From assembly GCA_037349105.1 (NCBI GenBank), contig JAYJMM010000019.1:496001-560000 (forward strand): a stretch of DNA of 64,000 bases, read 5' to 3'. A program made the translations under genes and the position numbers. The stretch comes from Limnomonas spitsbergensis (lineage: Eukaryota > Chlorophyta > Chlorophyceae > Chlamydomonadales). Numbering within the stretch: the stretch's first letter is position 1; each line of letters starts with the position of its first letter. This document shows positions 1 through 11,404 of this stretch, piece by piece. Below the pieces are notes generated by a model that saw only the letters and a program-made list of their open reading frames with translations, searched no databases and was not told the origin of the DNA.

Positions 1-476
1 GATTGACGTAAACAATTCCTTATTCATCTTGTTTAGACAGCAATGTTAAAGAGAAGGAAAGCAAATCAGCTCCCTTCAGGGCGAACCAGATCACAGAATA
101 GTACACCTCGCTCTTGAAGCCACATCCACGCCATTGCTATCAACAAAAACAGCGACCAATTTGGCAGGCCGTTGCGGGTCACAGGAAAACAACATACCAC
201 ACTATGCATAATACATGCAGGTGTCCTGTAGCTACAGCGCGTGAAGGAAGTACTGGGGCAGTATGTAGCTGAGCTGCAGCTGAACTGTACCAAGGAAGCA
301 CTGGGGCTGTAGCTGAACTGCAGCTTAAGCGCTCCAAGGATGCACTGAGACAGTAACTCAGTAGCTTAACTGCAGCTGAAGCGCACCAAGGAGACACTGA
401 GGCACACACCAGGAAAAGTCCAAAATCCATGACACACAGCAAGGCAGGGATGTAGCTGAGATGCATGACTCAGGAA
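1..476. other. Intronic or 3' flank, no exon recognised
   Basis: This stretch is rich in TGTAGCTGAACTGCAGCTGA-type units, also found at the end of a dispersed repeat family in this window. No frame gives the expected TM12 plus PETKG sequence, so the last transporter exon is probably beyond the left edge. Confidence 0.5.
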
Positions 477-827
477 ACACCAAGACACACACCAGGAGGA
501 CTGCACACTCCATGCTACACAACATAATTCATGTAGCTGACATGTAGCTGAGGCACAAAACTTGGGATACACCGAGACACTCACCAGGATAACTCCATGC
601 CACACAACAGAATTTGTGCAGCTGACATGTAGCTGAGGCACATCACAACCGAGACACTCACCAGGAAAACTCTATACTCCATGCTACACAACATAATTCA
701 TGTAGCTGACATGTAGCTCAGGCACGTAACAAATGACACTCACCAGGAAGACTCCATACTCCATGCCACACAACATCATTCATGGAGCTGACATGTAGCT
801 GAGGCACATAACAACCGGGACACTCAC
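477..827 (-). repeat. Tandem copies of the exon-11 end and its donor
   Basis: Downstream of the transporter's TM11 exon (donor at 827) the + strand repeats CACCAGGAAGACTCCATACT followed by CCATGC and CACACAACA, starting near 480, 580, 657, 740 and at the exon itself (about 822). Each degenerate copy carries the last exon bases and the GTGAGTG donor. Between copies lies ATGTAGCTGACATGTAGCTGA. Confidence 0.8.
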
Positions 828-3800
828 CAGGAAGACTCCATACTCCATGCCACACAGCATGGCCGGGAATGCCTGGCCGTTGAGGAAGGTGATGAGTAGG
901 CTGATGGAGGTGGTGATGGCCATGCCCGCAGAGCGAGTCTCCAGAGGCTGAACCTCTACGAACACGAAATAAAGAGGTGGAAGTATGATCGTCAAGTCCG
1001 CAGCGTCATTCGATTAGTTTGAGATGGGGAAGTTACAGCCATGCTAGTGGACGAATTTCCGAACGAGTTTTCAGAGGGGCTGAACCTCTGCAAGATCAGA
1101 AGTGGGCTGGGGTAGTAAAGCAACAGCGTCCACCTCCCAATGATATGAGTAATTGTCCTGCTGATGTATGGTACAACTGCTGATGTCAGGGTGCTTCAGC
1201 TACACGTGTGCTACACTTCAGCTACAATTCAAATCCTAGAACCATAGGCCTTTGAAAGTCTGAATGCTCTGACGCCTAGCCCTGATGCTTGCACAACTGC
1301 TGGCACGACCGGCCGGACAAATTTAGCCACCGATATTCGAACAAATCGGCTGGCAGCTGCAAACGGGTTTTAAGTTGTCTCAAAGCTCACCAGTTGGAAC
1401 CAGCCATCCAAGGGGTCCCCATGACCACGCAAATCCAGACACCATCAGACAGAGCAGGAACAGCACTGCGTCTGTGACTGATTTCTCTGTGCTCCCTGCA
1501 ACGCTTGCCAGGACGGCTCCAATCGCGATCAGTGCGACCGCCATTTGACTGCCGCCTTCAATGAGAAGCGGCCTGCGCCCAAAGTAATCCACCGTAGCCA
1601 CAGCAACGAGCGTACAAACCTGCAACACTCGCGAGTCCAAAGGGGAAACTGTTAGCGACTTGTCGGCTCAAGCGCAAGTCATGTGCAACTATTTTGTCAG
1701 AGCTGAGCAGTGCCTGCAAATGTGAATCAGAAGCGTTCCATGGTGCATGGTAATTAGTAAAATGAGATGGTTTGGAGGGCCAAAAAGTACACTGTCCAAT
1801 GCGGTTGTGTGCAAGCAAGCTTAACTCTGCTGAGCAGAAGTTGTGAGCCTGCAGTCTTTACCGAGCGTAAGGCACCTCAGGGCATTCTCAGGGCCCCAGG
1901 ACAACATTTTTTTCCAGTCGCGACAATAGCAGCCCAAGCAGCCTGCCTGGCAGGATATATGGGGAGCCGGGAAGCGACTGGATGGCTGCAGTCCTAGTTA
2001 CAAAGCTAACAACCAACTTCAGTTTTTTCTAGAGGGCCAGGCAGAGTGAAGCGGGGGGGAAGCAGCGGAATAGTCTTTTGGTGTCCCCCCTTCAGGCTCT
2101 CACCCATTGGACACCGCTGACGATGACGGCGTAGAGGAGTGCTGTCTTGGCAATGAGACCTAGGGACTGAAAGATCTGCGACAGGGTAGGCGAGAAACAA
2201 ATGAGTTAAGTACGCTTAGGGTGGTTTGATCCCAATTGGCCTAATGATGGTACGGTCCCCAATTGGCCCAGTGATGGCTGCGCAGCATCCTCCCTAGGGA
2301 CCCTCAAAGAGAGAAAGGAGGGAAAAAAGCTAGAAGATAGAATATGCCCTGTGGGAGGCGTGAGAGTTAAGGAAATGGCGCAGCCTGGGCCGGAGCCACA
2401 TCCGCGCCGTTACCAAAAAGGATAGATGTACAGGGACCTTAACAATGAAACAGTGGTTGGCAATGCACCTGTAGCGACTTAACATGCATCAGCTGATGCC
2501 AGGCAGCTGCTGCTCTCCAAGGCCATTTTATAGATGATGAGGGTTTATGTTTTTAGTTAATTTCTGGTGTAGGTAATAATAATTATAATTATAAGATTAT
2601 TACAGAACATCTTGAAAGATTTTAGCCCCTGCTTCGCCAAAAGGCCATATCTGCCCACCACCGTCACGTGCCTGTAGCAGTCAGAACACGTTGCATCTAA
2701 AACCAGGCAGCTGCTGCCTTCAAGGCTTGAAGGAAAAGATACAGCACTTTCTGTCAGGTTTGGCAACCGAAAGCCTGGACTGGTCCTTGCCTGTGGTGAG
2801 TAGAACATGATGGAATCAATGCCGGGCAGCTGCTGACCGAGCGGCATGAAGACTGCGATGACGAGCTGAGGCAGAAACGGCTTTGTGAAGATCGTCCTCC
2901 AGGGATTCTCGACTTTGTGGCTGGCCTCCGCCGCCTCTGAGGTGTCCAGGAACTCAGCCTCGACATCTGCACAATGCGGAGGACGACAGGTATGCAACAC
3001 TGATTATTTAGCATGCTTCAGCTACAATTCAGCTGCATCACGGCCTATGGCCGTGGGTGCCTGGTGCAGCAGGCCCTACTGCCAGGGCCGCCGGCCGCCG
3101 GCTGGTCGAGGTTTGGTCCCAATCGGCCCAGTGGTAGCCGCCCGGCAGCCCCCCAAAGGTGGTCTGACGCAGTCATTAAATAATCACTGCCAAGCTACGG
3201 CTGAGTCAGGAGGAGAAGAGGCCAGGGGTGAGGACTAGTGGAGAAGAGGGGTAGTGAGGCCAGGGGGGAAAGGAGGGGTGGATATCAGAATATTGCCTGC
3301 CCCCCTCACATTTTCAGAGCCTCAGATCTAGATCAGCGCTGCAGAGCAAGCTGAACACTTAGCAGAGCAATCATAAGAGTCATAGCGCACTATCACAGCA
3401 CAACGCACGTAATGCATTCAGACGACACAACTTGTTACCTTGTACCCGGATACTGTAATCGTTAACTGCAATAGCACAGCGCAGCACACTGATCTTAATT
3501 CCTCAGATCCGGAAAGGAAAGCACGAATCATGCATTACTACAGCACAGCACATGTACTGTATAACCACAGCATCGCACTCGCACCCTCAGGTCCTCAGAT
3601 CCTGACCATAACAACGCATATCATGCCTACCACAGCACAGCACATGTAGTCATGTACTGTATAACCACAGCAAAGCACACGTACCCTCAGTTCCGCGGAT
3701 CCCAACCAGGACGGCGCGCCCCTCCTCCACGAAGCCTCGCTCAATCAGGCCGCTTGGGGAGTCCGTCAGCATTGCAGTTCCTAGTGTCATGATCAGGGCT

Positions 3801-6800
3801 GGGAGTCCCGCCAGAGCTGCAGGTTGAAGGCACAAGGAAAGGTATTTTGATTCAGTGCATGCCCGAGGACCACCAGTGATCAAGGCAAAGGTACAAGGAA
3901 AGGAATTTGGGTCAGTGCTAGCCAGACCGTCTGTCAATCAATGCCATATAGCTGCAGGCAAAGGTCCCAGGAAAGGGGTTTTGTTTCTTAAGTGCTAGAC
4001 CGTCTTTAGGGCCTGCCACAGCCGAAGGCAAAGAGATAAGGAATGGGCTTTGTTCAGTGCTAGCCAGACCCCCTAGCATTCACACTAATGCTCACCGAAT
4101 GCCACACGCCAGTTCCAGTCGAAATCGTACTGCAGCAGCTGCCAGGTGGCGATCTGTCCTGCCCAGATTCCCAGGGTAGTGGCAGTCTGCACGCGCGAGT
4201 TAATGGTTCAGGCTTTCAGTTTTTTTGCTGGGTGCTTAAGGTACTACAGCGTCTGCCAGGTGGCAATCCCCATTCAAATACTTAGGGCAGAGCCTGCCTG
4301 CGTTCAGAGGTTCAGCTTGGCCAGTAAGGGTCCATGGACGCTTAACCCTAACTTCGGCATCTGCCAGGTCACAATGTGCCTGTCCAGGTACCAAGGACAG
4401 TTATGTTTCAAGAAACTTTATTTCTGGGTGTAGGGTGTAGGGTTAACATCTGTTCGTCCAGATACTACTGCCAGCCAGCTAGCTAGCTAGATAAAAGTTC
4501 AACACTGGAAGCTGAAGAGGGAGCAGATGCACGGCCTCCATGTGCATACAAATTAAACACTTGACAAGCAGCGGGCCTCTAGTCGCACCTATTGCTCGTG
4601 CTCTGTATGACACGGCGTTGAGAGAAAGTTTAAGGGTTTCGTGTGTCCATGCTCAGCTCGCACCTGGAACATGTTGTTGATTGCTCCGCGGTGTTGGTAG
4701 GGGGCCATCTCTGAAAGGAACATGGGAACTGCCTGGTTTGAGAAGCCGACGCCTAGCCCCAGGATCACCCGGCCCGCGATGAGCTGTCCCAGCTCGTATG
4801 AAGAGCACTGCAAGCAGCATTGGGGAGACAATTTCGTACAAGAGGTGGGTTAGGGTTTAAATAATTAAATCACTGTTTGAATGGTCATGTGTACTGTGAT
4901 GAGATGACCCAGCTTGTATGAGGAGTATGAGGAGTATGAGGAGTATGAGGAGTATGAGGAGTATGAGGAGTATGAGGAGTATCAGCAATATGATCCTTCG
5001 ATCCCGATGATGGACATGTCCCCGAGCCCCTCATGCAAGGACACTCAAATGAATTGCCTCAACTGCACTTTATCCTGAACCCTAACCTCGCGTGCAGAAC
5101 TATCCCGATGATTGATAAACAGCCTAGCTGGCACCATGAGCTAATAATCCTGCACCCTAAAACCCTCACCTGCAGAACTATCCGGACCATGGATAAACAG
5201 TCTGGCCGGCACCACTAGCTGATCCTGCACCCTAGCCCCACCTGCAGGATGGTCCCGATAATGGATAAATAGCTAACCTGTCTGGCCGGCACAGCTAGCT
5301 GATCCTGCACCCTAGCCCCACCTGCAGGATGATCCCGATGATGGATAAACAGCTTAACAGTCTGGCCAGCACAGCTAGCTGATCCTGCACCCTAGCCCCA
5401 CCTGCAGGATGATCCCGATGATGGACAGGGAGCCACCGAGGACGATCGTGAAGCGACGTCCCTTCCTGTCAGTGAGCCATCCAGCTGCCAGGGAGGAGGC
5501 GGCACCAGCCAGGAAGAGGGATGAGGTGAAGAGGCCCAGCAGCTGGTTGTCGTATCTGGAGGGGGGGGCAGAAGGTGGGATATGTGTGAACTTTGGTGTG
5601 GAGGGGGAACGGAAGGTGGGATATGAGTGAACTTAGGTGTGGAGATGGGACAGAAGGTGGGATCTGTGTAAACTTTGGTGTGGGCCTGACCACACGCGGC
5701 AAGCTACCTCGACTAGGGGCATGGCGGGCCATGAGGCAGGTACGTAGCTGAGATGTAGCTGAATGGTTGCTGAGTCATGCACATGCTGATTTGGAGCTGA
5801 CATGTGGTTGCAGAATTGCTGAGTCACGGGCAAAAAGCACTGGCGCCTGCTGACAGCAAGCCATGTAGTTTTAAAGCAATGCTATCTAGCACAGCTACAG
5901 CTTCATGTGATAGTGTTTAATCTGTTCCAGGGGGTAGGGCATGAGTGCTCACAGTTCAGTGTTTATTAGTGTGCACCAGACCTCCTTTCGGGGACCGCCG
6001 GGCGGCCAACGCAGGGCCAATGGGGACCAAACCTTAAGAGGCCTACAGTGGGTCATCCAACAGCAAGTTTTGCTGCCCCTGCCCCCCACAGCCGCAGGCC
6101 GTGATGCAGCTGAATTGTAGCTGAAGCGCGCTTAAGTAAACTCTGGATATGCAGTTGTTGTGGCAGCGATAACGAAATTCCTCTGCTCAGGGGGGGACTG
6201 CAAGGTATGCCTGAACTTGCTGCAACAGCACTGACGAGGCGCTCCAGAAGCCTGTGACGAGAGAGCCAGGTAGAAGTGTGGAACAGGTCTGAGGCACATG
6301 CACTAATCAGCGGTTGCTTTCTAGGTGGGGCGGACTTACTTGCAGTAGACGGATGTAGCTGACACGGGTGCATTTAGGTCTTCGTATATGGCAGGAAAAA
6401 AGCGCTTTTGCCAGGAGGGGAAGGTCTCAGCGCCGCCGGTGACGCCAATGTAGTATCCGTATATCTGGAGCATGCAGGCAGTGTGGGAGGAGGGGGGCGT
6501 GAGGGAGGGATGTAAGAAGCGCGGATTCAAACGTCTGACCAAAGCAGAGCATGGTTAGCTACTTAGCTGTATCAAGTGAGTGAGGGGCACACGCACAGCT
6601 GGGACAGGGGATCAGGAGGTAGCCGAATTGTAGCTGAACTGAGGGTCCCAGCCACGAAAACGGAAACATTGACGGACAGAATTACGGGATTTGCGTCTCA
6701 TCGTAAGTAAGATTGCAAATGTACACTGCGGGGCATTGCAATAAGCAACCGCGGCTTTAGGCCGAAGGGTGGAAACAGCACAGCAAATCACGAAGATGTG

Positions 6801-7640
6801 AACCACGAAGGCCTCGTGAAAGTGCATCATTAACAAAACACGTAATAATGACAATGCTGGAGCAGCCAACACGCGCACAGTGCTTTCATGGTTTTACTCG
6901 GCCTGATGTAAAGCTCCTTTAGAAAGCGTCCATCTGTTGCCGGGATCGGGCGGTGAGGGCGGTTGCGAGTGCATAAAGCGCCACGTCAGTGCCACGCGTC
7001 ACGGCCCTGGAGTTCACACGTGCAGTTCACGTAAAGTCCACACGACAAGCATAACCGCCATGGCATGCACCATGTGTGCTGACGTGGAACAACAGCAGGC
7101 ACGCGACCCCGACAAATGCACGTACCAGGCCTGCATTCGCTGCCGCGACCGCAGCCAGCATTACTCGCCACGTGATGCCACCGCGGTAGTCGGCCTTTCG
7201 ATTGGGCGACCCGCCGGAATTGACGGGAGCCTGTATGTGTGACACATGCAACACAAAATGTGTGATTTGAATAATTTGATGCACTCGCTAGGGCTGTGGG
7301 CTGTTGTTACATCGCAAACGCGACGATTATGTGGTCCTGGTGGATTCAAATATAAGTCCTGGTGAATCCTTCACATAAAATGACTCAATCCAGCAAGCCA
7401 TCCAGCAAGCCATCGCCGATTATTTGGAGCTTGGCAAATAAGGTTGGTTCAAGTAATAATAAGGTATGGCGTCTGCCGGGCGGATTAGATAGTTTACTAG
7501 GACCGGTACTAGTAGCAGTAGTGCTGGCGTCAGAGTCACGTCCTTACCTTCTCTGGACCTGTAGTAGAGCCATGCACGCCTTTCCGTCCAGTCATTTCAG
7601 CAAAGTCTGGGAAGTCTTGCTTCGTTGCTGAGTCTGCCAT
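828..7640 (-). CDS. HUP1-like: Hexose/H+ symporter, HUP/STP family (3' end outside window)
   Basis: Sugar porter of the major facilitator superfamily, expected in the plasma membrane moving hexoses. Exons, in coding order: 7548-7640, 7126-7230, 6340-6464, 5402-5555, 4664-4807, 4096-4186, 3685-3816, 2791-2966, 2104-2175, 1391-1619, 828-955. All phases agree and give 483 residues. Visible family signatures: GVTGG after TM1 (about 75), TDRKGRR between TM2 and TM3 (about 138), AGRVILGLGVGFSNQAVP (about 170), RGAINN, DSPSGLIERG (about 257), GQQLPGIDSIMFYSP (about 326), DYFGRRPL, FAWSWGPLGWLVPTE and PLETRSAG (about 445). HUP1-type proteins are about 530 residues; TM12 and the PETKG tail are absent and probably lie left of base 1. 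The ATG at 7640 is chosen because its exon splices in phase to the TM1 exon. Odd points: the TM1 GYD motif reads GYY, the TM7 Asn is Asp, and intron 8 has a GC donor. The exon model is well supported; the substrate is inferred from family. Confidence 0.93.
3009..3172 (-). repeat. Dispersed repeat family A copy (in transporter intron 7)
   Basis: Family A is an element of about 150-180 bp. One end has a GGGCCGAT..GGGACCAAACCTT-like block, the middle a CAGCAGGGCTGGCTGCAC-like block, and the other end GATGCAGCTGAATTGTAGCTGA. This copy has the tail at its left (TTCAGCTACAATTCAGCTGC) and GGTTTGGTCCCAATCGGCCC near its right end. No ORF or TIR was seen; it may be a SINE-like or other non-autonomous element. 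Confidence 0.65.
3390..3684 (-). repeat. Tandem copies of the exon-7 end and donor
   Basis: Degenerate copies of the exon-7 3' edge (+ strand CGTACCCTCAGTTCCGCGGA) recur near 3435, 3500 and 3580 (the last as CGCACCCTCAGGTCCTCAGA). They alternate with CATGTACTGTATAACCACAG. All lie in the downstream intron. Confidence 0.65.
3817..4095 (-). repeat. Tandem repeats in the short intron before exon 7
   Basis: Three to four degenerate units contain AGGCAAAGG, CAAGGAAAGG, TTTTG and TCAGTGCTAGCCAGACC. Each begins near a GCTGCAGG or similar block that resembles the exon-7 acceptor. Confidence 0.6.
4240..4440 (-). repeat. Copies of exon-6 sequence upstream of its acceptor
   Basis: The + strand phrase CTGCCAGGTGGC, which is exon-6 sequence near 4139, recurs near 4253 and, degenerate, near 4362 (CTGCCAGGTCACAATGTGCC). 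These lie in the upstream intron and are not open in the coding frame. Confidence 0.55.
4890..4990 (-). repeat. Copy of exon-5 start expanded into a 9-bp microsatellite
   Basis: The exon-5 start reads on + as GAGCTGTCCCAGCTCGTATG near 4785. A copy, GATGACCCAGCTTGTATGAG, sits near 4903 and runs straight into about seven units of GAGTATGAG. The microsatellite therefore appears to have grown from a duplicated exon edge. Confidence 0.7.
5085..5401 (-). repeat. Tandem copies of the exon-4 end and donor
   Basis: About five copies, spaced roughly 70 bp, of the exon-4 end plus donor (+ strand CCCCACCTGCAGGATGATCC then CGATGATGGA). They occur near 5094, 5168, 5238, 5318 and at the true exon (5396). 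Several keep a usable GTGGGG donor. Confidence 0.85.
5975..6135 (+). repeat. Dispersed repeat family A copy
   Basis: Contains AATGGGGACCAAACCTTAAG near 6020 and GATGCAGCTGAATTGTAGCT near 6100. It sits in transporter intron 3 between exons 3 and 4, opposite in orientation to the 3009-3172 copy. Confidence 0.65.
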
Positions 7641-9020
7641 GATCGTAGAATGTTTGCAGTCGTTGATGACACAGCCACGTGAGTGGTGCACGCTAATTTA
7701 CGGCTTTTCGAACTGGCCAGGCAGATTAAGCGAAGAGTGGTGAGCTGATATCTTAGTGGCTAGAGTTAGCGGTGTGTTAGGTGTGTCGGTGGATAGATAG
7801 CAAGTGAAGACGGACTTGAGATCGATGGACGCCGGACTGGAGGGGCGTGTCTGAGAGCGGGCTCCAGGCTTGCGATGAATTACACACGGGTGGGATCGTG
7901 TGGGATGTTGATATGCCAGTCAATCGAATGTCAGGCTATTTGTACACAATGAGCCAGTTCAATCAAGTTGATATCTAAGAGGCTGGGAATAATATCGACG
8001 TACTCTTACGCTGCTATACAATTACGCGCTCGCTACAACCTCGATTCGCTACTATCTACCATGCGCTACTATTACGCTTGTCTACTATTACGCTTGGCTT
8101 CAGTACCGGCCGTAAGTATGCGAGCATGGCGGGACGGATCGCGATCCCGGCCTGAGTGGTATGCATGTGGTGTGTCTTGATGGATGGTAGCTGCAAGCGT
8201 ACACTTTAAAATCTAGATTATAGTGTTAATTACTACTGTTGACATTGAGTTCATGAAAGACTTCCTAGTTACTCCTCGTCATGTATCGCTTTGGCGAGGA
8301 GCCGACGACTGATCGAGCGACGGAGGCTGCACGCGGTCTGCCCTCGGATCAGCCTCCGGCCAGCGATCCCGGTGAAAGCCAGCGGTACCAGGTGGATTTT
8401 GCCGTGTTGCGCTCGTCTTTGGCCTTCAAGCATGCATACTACATGTGCTTGTGCTCACTCATCTGCAGGGTGGTCGAAGTGCGCTTACCAGTAGTGCGTC
8501 CTTCATCTATCTGACATTCTGACCAATAGTGCGTGCGTGTTGGCCAAATATTGCCAGCATGCACTACTGCATGCTGGAGTTGTACTCCATTATGTAGTGC
8601 CAGATGAAGGAACATCCAACCATTTAATGGATTGTCACTATCACTAGTGATCCGCCAAGCCTACCACCACCATAACTACATGGAAGTGCATCTATCTCGT
8701 GCAGCGTTTCATGGAAGGTCTTTGGGTCGCTGACTAGTAGCTGTGCCCTTCATTATGGCCCCCTTTGCGATTACCGGTATGTCCGTGGTTCATGTTGTGT
8801 TCTCCCTGTTTTTAATGTACGGGCAGCATATGCATGCAGCACCATCTCTGGCTTCCGGCCTGGTTTGCTTGTCTCTTTATGCAGACTGTTGGGTGCCGTT
8901 TTCCCGGCTGGCGTGGAAACGCTAGCAGCCGCTTCCAGGGAGCTTTTAGTGGATTATCGGGCTCTGTCTAGAGTGGTGCCGACTGCCGAGGCGAGGTAGC
9001 CTTTTTTAAATCTAAATCCT
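7641..9020. other. Region upstream of the transporter, no gene recognised
   Basis: This holds the transporter's 5' flank (promoter expected but not identifiable by eye). It has only short open frames without family resemblance, such as a 77-codon frame at 8281-8514 on +. No repeat array stands out. Confidence 0.4.
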
Positions 9021-9164
9021 CGCCTAGATCTAACTCTGTCAATGACGTTACACCACTGGGCCATGCTGCAAAGCTCGGCTGAGTCGGCGTCCAAATGCAA
9101 GATTGGCAAAAGTCCATCTTCTAGCTAGATCTAACTCTGTATACATGAGTTATTGCGGCCGTGT

Positions 9165-9370
9165 GTGCGAGTGCTTGTTGGTCTTGTGCCCTTCCGTTAA
9201 GTTCCTGCTCGCTTTTTCTTCGCTGACGACGAGGGCCACATGAAACAGAGCTGGCTGGCCCTTAGTTGCTTCGAATGCCAGACTTCATGACAACATGATG
9301 TGCACCCGGGTTGTTTTTGTGTTTCGGTATTGGGCGGCCAGTCTCACACTTTGTAAAGTCCAGGTGTGAG
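9165..9370 (+). repeat. Dispersed repeat family C, copy 1
   Basis: The phrases GTGCTTGTTGGTC, CCTGCTCGC, CTGACGACGAGGGCCACATG, TTTTTGTGTTTCG and GGGCGGCCAGTCTCACA occur in the same order as in the reverse complement of 14395-14560. Spacing differs by insertions. No coding frame is conserved between the copies. Confidence 0.65.
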
Positions 9371-9819
9371 GATCAATTTCACCACGCCTTTCTCCAAAAT
9401 AAAGGTACGGCATCTCAACCATGCTTGCCCCCGGGACATCTGCTGCAATATTTGGCGCCGTCCTTGGGGCCTGCCGCCCTGCCCACCCTTGCTCGGTTGC
9501 TCCCAAATTTTCTCCTAAATGGTCTTTCCAAGGAAATAACAGTCCTTATTATTTGCACCCATACATAACAGCACCGTTTGATGTGAAGTTTTTACAGTCC
9601 AGCAGCGCATCACATATGATGCAAGGGACATGTGCCCGTAAACCGGTACAAGCACGAAATACGCGGAGTTGTTAACTAGGACAGCGAGCGAAAACCAGTG
9701 AACACCCCGGGCAAGCAACTAGCGCACAACACAAGGCAGTGGCATGGGAATTTATCCCAAAACGCTACCGTTTGATAGTTCCGAACAGCCAGTAACGCAG
9801 CAGAAGGCTACAGTGCAGA

Positions 9820-10056
9820 TGTGGCGGCGGGGATAGGCATTACCGCCACCCCCTTTCTAGGAAAATACGTGGCAGACATTTGCACTATAGCCGCCCCCTA
9901 GGGACAGGCGTGGCGGGGATAGGCACTACTGCCGCCCCCAAGGGACGGAAGCGGCGGAGATAGGCACTACCGCCGCCCCTTAGGGGCAGAAGTGGCGGGG
10001 ATAGGCACTACCGCTGCCCCCTACTAGGGACAGACGTGGCGGGGATAGGCAGCTTC
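9820..10056 (+). repeat. Minisatellite of about 41 bp, five copies
   Basis: Units carry GTGGCGGGGATAGGCACTAC then CGCCGCCCC and AGGGACAG. The TAGGCAC positions at 9920, 9961 and 10002 give a 41-bp period. Intergenic. Confidence 0.85.
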
Positions 10057-10059
10057 CTC

Positions 10060-10960
10060 CATGGTTCTCTTGCTTACAACACCATCGTCACCCAACCATC
10101 ACCTCATTTCACACTTCAGACGGACTCATCATGGCAGAGTCCCTTCCAAGTCGAATCCAGGCCCAAGGCCTTATCAGCTTGCTTGCCAAATGCCACCCCC
10201 CATAAAAATGTAAACGTCATATTGCATACTCAGCCGCCAATGCCTAAATATAAATTTTTGCGGTCTAGCCTGTTTGAGCAGGGTCCAGACTCGGTCCAGC
10301 GGTGTAACGTCATTGACCTAACAGAGAAGTTTGCAGCCTAACCGCCGGGCTTCACCTAGCACACTCACAGCACATGAAAGGGCCGCTAGGCGTTGTGCCC
10401 CACAAGCCACCATAAATACAATCTTAACGGCCGAGGTACCTTTTCAGCATGACCCAGAGGTGTGACGTCATTGACACATAACCTCCGTCCCATCCTTCAA
10501 ACAGCGTCCATCAAGTCATACGGCATCTCACCATCACAATCCTTATGGTGGGCGCATCAAAGGGCAGCTTGGTGCCATCATGACTGACCTCACACAACCA
10601 TCATGACTACACTCAAAGTGACACTCCCAAGCAAATGAGAGGTGACATCATCCATCATCCCTGGGATGGTGTGCATGCCCTGACAGCGGACACAAGCTAC
10701 TCACTTTCCTCTCCAGATAAACCAGAGCCCCATTGTCTTAATCAGTTGCGGACACATAGAGGTCTCTCCACCCCAAAAGTTAATTTGACCAGAGCCGAAA
10801 GGTGCATGTTGATGATTTATTGGCATAGGTTCCTGGTGTGTTTGACACTCATGCATTGTACTGTACAAATTTGAAATATGAAAGCAAAGGGTGAAAGCAA
10901 AGGGTGAAATATGAAAACAAAGCTGTTCGAAGCCACCGTCCATAGCCTCTGCCCTCTGAA
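10060..10960. other. Intergenic, with two family B fragments
   Basis: Family B cores lie at about 10260-10320 (GGTGTAACGTCATTGACCTA) and 10440-10480 (GTGTGACGTCATTGACACAT). No gene was recognised. Confidence 0.5.
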
Positions 10961-11029
10961 TGAGATGGTGCTGTGTCAGCAGGCACATGTTGCACACTCT
11001 CCGCTCCGGAGCCAAATCCCAATGCCTTC

Positions 11030-11290
11030 ATCATGTACCGGATACAAATCCTAGGACCAAGAAATGTCTTGATCGTTTGTGGGCACACATGGCAGAACAA
11101 GAAATGCCTTGGTCGTTTAAGGGCAGAGAGAGGCCTTGACCCAGCACAAAATCCCTTCTTATTGAAGGGCACATCACCCAGAACCAAGAAATGCCTTCCA
11201 TTATTTGAGGGCACATCACCCAGAACCAAGAAATGCCTTGGTCGTTTGAGGGCACAGAGAGGCCTTGACCCAGAAAGGTCTTTTGACCAG
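11030..11290 (+). repeat. Tandem repeat of AAGAAATGCCTTGGTCGTTT units
   Basis: About five degenerate units of ACCAAGAAATGCCTTGGTCG followed by TTTGAGGGCACA, two of them with an inserted AGAGAGGCCTTGACCCAG. It lies beyond the 3' end of the TMEM19-like gene. The AATGCCTTG core resembles the terminal-exon repeats that follow. Confidence 0.8.
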
Positions 11291-11404
11291 GACCGAGGTC
11301 AATTTGTGGACAAAAGTCAAATTCATTTTCTGAAGCCCTACGCATATGCTGTACATTTTTGAAATAAGAAACAAGCCTGGGAAGCTCCACCAGTCAGACA
11401 TCAC

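Noticed and set aside
1..293. Last exon (TM12) of the hexose transporter at about 66-200 minus
   Set aside because: The hydrophobic frame WSLFLLIAMAWMW does not match the expected helix or PETKG motif, and no good phase-0 acceptor was found.
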